This document shows, one piece after another, positions 5,565 to 8,298 of a stretch of 8,298 nt of DNA. The position numbers were made by a program, and so were the translations under genes. This DNA is from an uncultured Woeseiaceae bacterium (GTDB lineage Bacteria > Pseudomonadota > Gammaproteobacteria > Woeseiales > Woeseiaceae). The notes under the pieces were generated by a model, which worked only from the letters and a program-made list of their open reading frames with translations, was not told the origin of the DNA and made no database searches. Where the stretch lies: NCBI GenBank assembly GCA_947259435.1, contig CAMYMP010000728.1, forward strand, positions 1 to 8,298, read 5' to 3'. The stretch's first letter is position 1, and every line of letters begins with the position of its first letter.

Positions 5565-6698
5565 ATGAGAAATCAACAAATGAAAATCCTGGCCATGATC
5601 GCGGGCGCTGCACTTGCCAGCGGCTGCTCAACCATGGCTTCCGACAGTTCAGGTACCGTTGCGGGTAGCGATTCGGTATCCAAAGTCGAACTTGAGGCGG
5701 CGCAGAGCCGTGTCAATCAACTTGAGTCTGAATTAGCCGCTCGCGATCGACAACTCGCGGATGCTGAAGCCGCTCGTTTCGACGGCAGCAAAAAAATGGC
5801 TGATGCCAGCCTGTTTCCGCCCAATCCGAAAGCGGGTGAATGCTATGCACGAGTCCTTATTCCGGCGCAATACAAGCCGGTGTCCGAGCGGATCCTGACG
5901 CGCGACGCGGCAGAACGCGTTGAGATTGTTCCGGCGCGCTATGAGACCGTTGAAGAAACCGTGCTGGTAAGGGAAGCGTCGACCAAGCTGGAAATCATTC
6001 CAGCCGTCTACGGCGAAGTACAGGACCGGGTCATCGTAAAACCTGCGTCTACGAAGATCGTGCACGTACCGGCGGAGTACGAGACGGTAACCGAGCAGGT
6101 TCTGGACAAGGCTGCGCACACCGCGTGGAAGAAAGGGCCAGCGGCCACGCAAGCATCTAACGTGCTGTCGCAAACAACGACCGATACTGGCGAAATCATG
6201 TGCCTCATCGAAGTACCGGCTACCTACAAGACGGTACAAAAGCGCGTACTTGTGAGCCCGGCTCGCACTGAGGAAATCGCCATCCCGGCCGAGTACAAGA
6301 CGGTTACGAAGACCGTGGTGAAGCAACCCGCTACTACACGTCAAGTCGCCGTCCCGGCTCAGTACGATACCGTAACGGTCACGAAACTCGTTGCACCGGC
6401 AAAAGAGAATCGCACCGCAATTCCGGCCGCTTACGAGACGGTCACCCGTAATGACAAGGTCAGCGACGAGCGTATGGAATGGCGCCGCGTAATGTGCGAG
6501 ACCAACATGACGCAATCGAATGTAATGGCATTGCAGCGCGCGTTGGCCGACAAGGGTTATTACAAGGCTGGCGTCGACGGCGTCATTGGTGCTCAGACTT
6601 TAAGCGCCGCTAGGGCCTTTGCGATTGACAACAATCTGCCAGCAGGCAGCAACTACGTACCCATCGAGGTTGTCAAGAAACTGAACCTCGATCTCTGA
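5565..6698 (+). CDS. Outer-membrane lipoprotein with eight 23-residue repeats and a peptidoglycan-binding domain
   Basis: A 377-residue envelope protein. A lipoprotein signal ends in LASGC, so Cys21 should be lipidated. Ser at +2 predicts sorting to the outer membrane. Residues about 38-71 form a likely coiled coil (VELEAAQSRVNQLESELAAR). Two blocks follow, each of four 23-residue repeats with core [VI]PAxY-x-[TP]V. The PA prolines fall at 100, 123, 146, 169 and at 218, 241, 264, 287. Each block is closed by Trp (188, 306) and two basic residues. Cys93 and Cys213 precede the blocks, and Cys311 follows the second. Residues about 316-352 match a PG_binding_1 domain (VMALQRALADKGYY, DGVIGAQT). 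ATG 5565 has GGAG at 5551-5554; ATG 5580 would still keep the lipobox. I infer a tether between outer membrane and peptidoglycan, with the repeats as a spacer. The binding role of the repeats is unknown. Confidence 0.88.
   Translation: MRNQQMKILAMIAGAALASGCSTMASDSSGTVAGSDSVSKVELEAAQSRVNQLESELAARDRQLADAEAARFDGSKKMADASLFPPNPKAGECYARVLIPAQYKPVSERILTRDAAERVEIVPARYETVEETVLVREASTKLEIIPAVYGEVQDRVIVKPASTKIVHVPAEYETVTEQVLDKAAHTAWKKGPAATQASNVLSQTTTDTGEIMCLIEVPATYKTVQKRVLVSPARTEEIAIPAEYKTVTKTVVKQPATTRQVAVPAQYDTVTVTKLVAPAKENRTAIPAAYETVTRNDKVSDERMEWRRVMCETNMTQSNVMALQRALADKGYYKAGVDGVIGAQTLSAARAFAIDNNLPAGSNYVPIEVVKKLNLDL
5850..6125 (+). repeat. Coding repeat block 1: four 69-bp units
   Basis: Encodes residues 96-187 of the lipoprotein as four consecutive 23-codon units starting at residues 96, 119, 142 and 165. 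Shared positions are a beta-like hydrophobic lead, PAxY at unit positions 5-8, V at position 11, and often an A-S/A-T-K end. The units are diverged in DNA sequence, so the duplication is old and maintained at protein level. Confidence 0.85.
6204..6479 (+). repeat. Coding repeat block 2: four 69-bp units
   Basis: Encodes residues 214-305 as four 23-codon units starting at 214, 237, 260 and 283. The consensus is the same as block 1, with a cleaner IPAEYKTVTK core. It lies 118 residues downstream of block 1. The boundaries correspond: Cys just before, and Trp plus two basic residues just after. Confidence 0.85.
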
Positions 6699-6717
6699 TC
6701 GTCGTCGCAAAGTATGG

Positions 6718-6759
6718 AAAGGCGGCCGTGCTCAATGCAGTGCGGCCGCCTTTTCTTTT
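6718..6759 (+). terminator. Strong intrinsic terminator of the repeat lipoprotein gene
   Basis: GGCGGCCG (6721-6728) pairs perfectly with CGGCCGCC (6743-6750), extended to 11 bp by AAA 6718-6720 with TTT 6751-6753. The loop is 14 nt. TTTTCTTTT (6751-6759) follows the stem. It lies 20 nt after the lipoprotein stop, in the gap between convergent genes. On the minus strand only three Ts follow the stem, so it would be a weaker terminator for the FAD oxidase operon. Confidence 0.92.
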
Positions 6760-6781
6760 GTCCGACTCCTCGGCTGGGTTG

Positions 6782-8050
6782 CTACAGCCGATCCTTCAAC
6801 GAGAAATACAGCATGCCGAGCACCATCCCCGGGTAGCGCAACATCGTCCCCCCCGGAAAAATATGCGTCGGCAGACCCGCCATCGCATCGAAGCGGTCGG
6901 CCGATCCGGCGATTGCCTCGGCGATGATCTTACCCGCGAAATTCGACAACGCGACACCGTGCCCCGAGTAGCCTTGGGCAAAAAACAGGTTCGGCTTCAG
7001 ACGGCCGAAATGCGGCAGCCGGTTGACAGTGACCGATAATGTGCCGCCCCACGCATAGTCGATGCCGACATCGTCGAGCTGCGGGAATATCTCGAGCATG
7101 TACGGGCGCACGAAAGCAGCGATATCCGACGGAAATCCGGGACGGTAGTTCTCACCGCCACCGAACAACAGGCGGTGGTCTTGCGAGGTGCGGAAATAGT
7201 TGACGACAAAGCGCGTGTCATGAACGCAGAGGCGGTCCGCGATGAGTTGCCGGGCGCGCTTCTCGCCCAGCGGCACGGTAGCGATCATGAAGTTGTTGAT
7301 CGGCATGATCTTGCCCGCGACACGCGGCTCGAGTTTGCCGAGATAGCCGTTACACGCGAGGACGATAAATGACGCTTCGACCTGCCCGTCATCGGTTGAA
7401 ATCGTCGCAGGGTCTTTTCTTGTGTACCGCGTGACGCGCGAGTTCTCGAAAATGCGCACGCCCGCGGCGCGCGCGGCCCTGGCGAGCCCGAGCGCGTAGT
7501 TGAGCGGATGCACTGACATTGCCTGCGCGTCATAGAGGCCTTCGAGGAAACTGTCCGATGCGACAAAGTCGCGCATCTCTTCGCGACTCAGGGCCTGAGC
7601 GTGGGGATAGTTATAGCGTTCTGCCAGGGCCGCAGCGTACTCTTCAGCATGACCCACGTATCGTTTTTTATGCACAGCCTCGATCTGTCCATACTGCAGA
7701 TCGCATTCGATCGAATGTTGCGCGACGCGCTCGCGGATCTCGGTCTTCCCGGCTTCGGCAAACTCCCAGAACAGCTGCGATTTCTCCAGACCGAACTGCT
7801 TCTCCATCTCGAGCGCATCTTTGCGCTGGCCGCTGCCTATCTGCCCGCCGTTGCGGCCCGACGCGCCGAAACCGACGCGCTCGGCTTCAAGCAGCACGAC
7901 ATCCATGCCCTGCTCCGCGAGATTCAGCGCCGCGGACAGCCCCGTGAAACCGCCGCCGATCACACAGACATCGGCGCGCTGCGAGCCTTGCAGCGTCGCG
8001 TGATCGTGAATCCCGATCGCAGTCGCTCTGTAGTAGCTGTCCGGATACAC
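6782..8050 (-). CDS. puuB: FAD-dependent oxidoreductase, gamma-glutamylputrescine oxidase (PuuB)-like
   Basis: A 422-residue DAO-fold flavoenzyme, close in length and whole-protein pattern to E. coli PuuB, which oxidises gamma-glutamylputrescine to its aldehyde with release of ammonia and H2O2. Visible features are the dinucleotide-binding VIGGGFTG (30-37) with Glu55 at the end of the second strand, GFGASGRNGGQ (60-70), MSVHPLNYALGLARAA (178-193), LLFGGGENY (294-302), the C-terminal FAD loop QGYSGHGV (359-366), and the family's IFPGGTMLR and YFSLKDRL near the end. No signal peptide is seen. GTG 8050 starts 2 nt after the stop of the upstream flavoenzyme gene, with no good ribosome-binding site. 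Translational coupling is therefore likely. Family-level assignment is firm. The substrate could be another amine or amino acid, because the other Puu genes are not in view. Confidence 0.85.
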   Translation of the reverse strand: MYPDSYYRATAIGIHDHATLQGSQRADVCVIGGGFTGLSAALNLAEQGMDVVLLEAERVGFGASGRNGGQIGSGQRKDALEMEKQFGLEKSQLFWEFAEAGKTEIRERVAQHSIECDLQYGQIEAVHKKRYVGHAEEYAAALAERYNYPHAQALSREEMRDFVASDSFLEGLYDAQAMSVHPLNYALGLARAARAAGVRIFENSRVTRYTRKDPATISTDDGQVEASFIVLACNGYLGKLEPRVAGKIMPINNFMIATVPLGEKRARQLIADRLCVHDTRFVVNYFRTSQDHRLLFGGGENYRPGFPSDIAAFVRPYMLEIFPQLDDVGIDYAWGGTLSVTVNRLPHFGRLKPNLFFAQGYSGHGVALSNFAGKIIAEAIAGSADRFDAMAGLPTHIFPGGTMLRYPGMVLGMLYFSLKDRL

Positions 8051-8052
8051 GA

Positions 8053-8298
8053 TCAGACCGAAGACTGCGGCCGAATCGGCGTGCCGTCGAAAAAGCGACC
8101 AAGGCGGAACTCGTGCAATGGAATTCCGCTGTCCTTGCCGGTCAGCATGCCCGCGATGGCCTTACCAGCTCCGGGCCCGATGCCAAAACCATGGCCGCTG
8201 AAACCCGTGGCAATGTGAAAGCCGGGGATGCTTTTTGTTTCTTCGATGACCGGCACGACGTCCGGGGACGTCTCGACCATGCCGGCCCACACCTCGAC
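8053..8298 (-). CDS. DAO-family FAD-dependent oxidoreductase, C-terminal part
   Basis: The reading frame runs to the window edge, so the 5' part of the gene is missing; the 81 visible residues are the C-terminus. WAGMVETSPDVVPVIE followed by GFHIATGFSGHGFGIGPGAGK is the typical second FAD-contact region of DAO enzymes of the D-amino-acid dehydrogenase / sarcosine oxidase / glycine oxidase type. The sequence differs clearly from the matching part of the PuuB-like neighbour (QGYSGHGVALSNFAGK), so the two are paralogous families and not a recent duplication. It is upstream of the PuuB-like gene with a 2-nt gap, in one operon. The exact substrate cannot be told from this fragment. Confidence 0.85.
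   Translation of the reverse strand, partial: VEVWAGMVETSPDVVPVIEETKSIPGFHIATGFSGHGFGIGPGAGKAIAGMLTGKDSGIPLHEFRLGRFFDGTPIRPQSSV

Noticed and set aside
5850..6479. CRISPR-like or DNA-level tandem repeat array
   Set aside because: The 69-bp periodicity is in phase with the reading frame and conserved as protein, not as identical DNA. There are no identical repeats with unique spacers.
5733..6515. 260-codon minus-strand frame opposite the repeat lipoprotein
   Set aside because: A mirror of the repeat-coding DNA, with Arg/Tyr/Leu-rich translation typical of antisense shadows.
7601..8218. 205-codon plus-strand frame
   Set aside because: Antisense to the PuuB-like gene and its neighbour, with no independent support.

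Overview
The window is GC-rich, densely packed bacterial chromosome. Its gene content suggests a heterotrophic gammaproteobacterium, possibly marine: a thiolase with a quinone-oxidoreductase-like MDR enzyme, a GAF-GGDEF protein, a c5-like cytochrome lipoprotein, an outer-membrane lipoprotein with a peptidoglycan-binding domain, and PuuB-like amine oxidation. The taxonomic placement is inference from gene types only. I see no rRNA, tRNA, CRISPR array, transposase or phage gene.

Layout. (1) Positions 1-1024, plus strand: the last codons of a thiolase, overlapping by one base the start of a zinc-free MDR reductase. (2) 1025-1335: a non-coding stretch with a promoter and a leader hairpin. It feeds a diguanylate cyclase (1336-2307) with an intact GGDEF motif and inhibitory site but a shortened GAF-like domain. 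(3) 2346-4405, minus strand: a two-gene redox operon, a PTGR/CurA-type MDR reductase followed by a classical SDR. Directly behind it lies what looks like a broken remnant of a strictosidine-synthase/SMP-30-like lactonase. (4) 4523-6698, plus strand: three exported proteins in a row. These are a c5-like cytochrome lipoprotein, a small secreted two-cysteine protein of unknown function, and a 377-residue lipoprotein with eight exact-length 23-residue repeats and a C-terminal peptidoglycan-binding domain. (5) A strong intrinsic terminator at 6718-6759 separates this from a minus-strand pair of DAO-family FAD oxidoreductases (6782-8298). The first of that pair is cut by the window edge, and the second closely resembles gamma-glutamylputrescine oxidase PuuB.

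How the genes work together. Groups 1, 3 and 5 are catabolic redox sets: acyl-CoA or enone/alcohol chemistry, and amine or amino-acid oxidation. Group 4 is an envelope set. The most unusual item is the repeat lipoprotein. It has a lipid-anchored N-terminus, a coiled coil, two blocks of four 23-residue repeats each closed by Trp plus two basic residues, and then a peptidoglycan-binding domain. I infer that it tethers the outer membrane to the cell wall through a repeat-built periplasmic spacer. Its promoter region carries a long imperfect palindrome that may be an operator.
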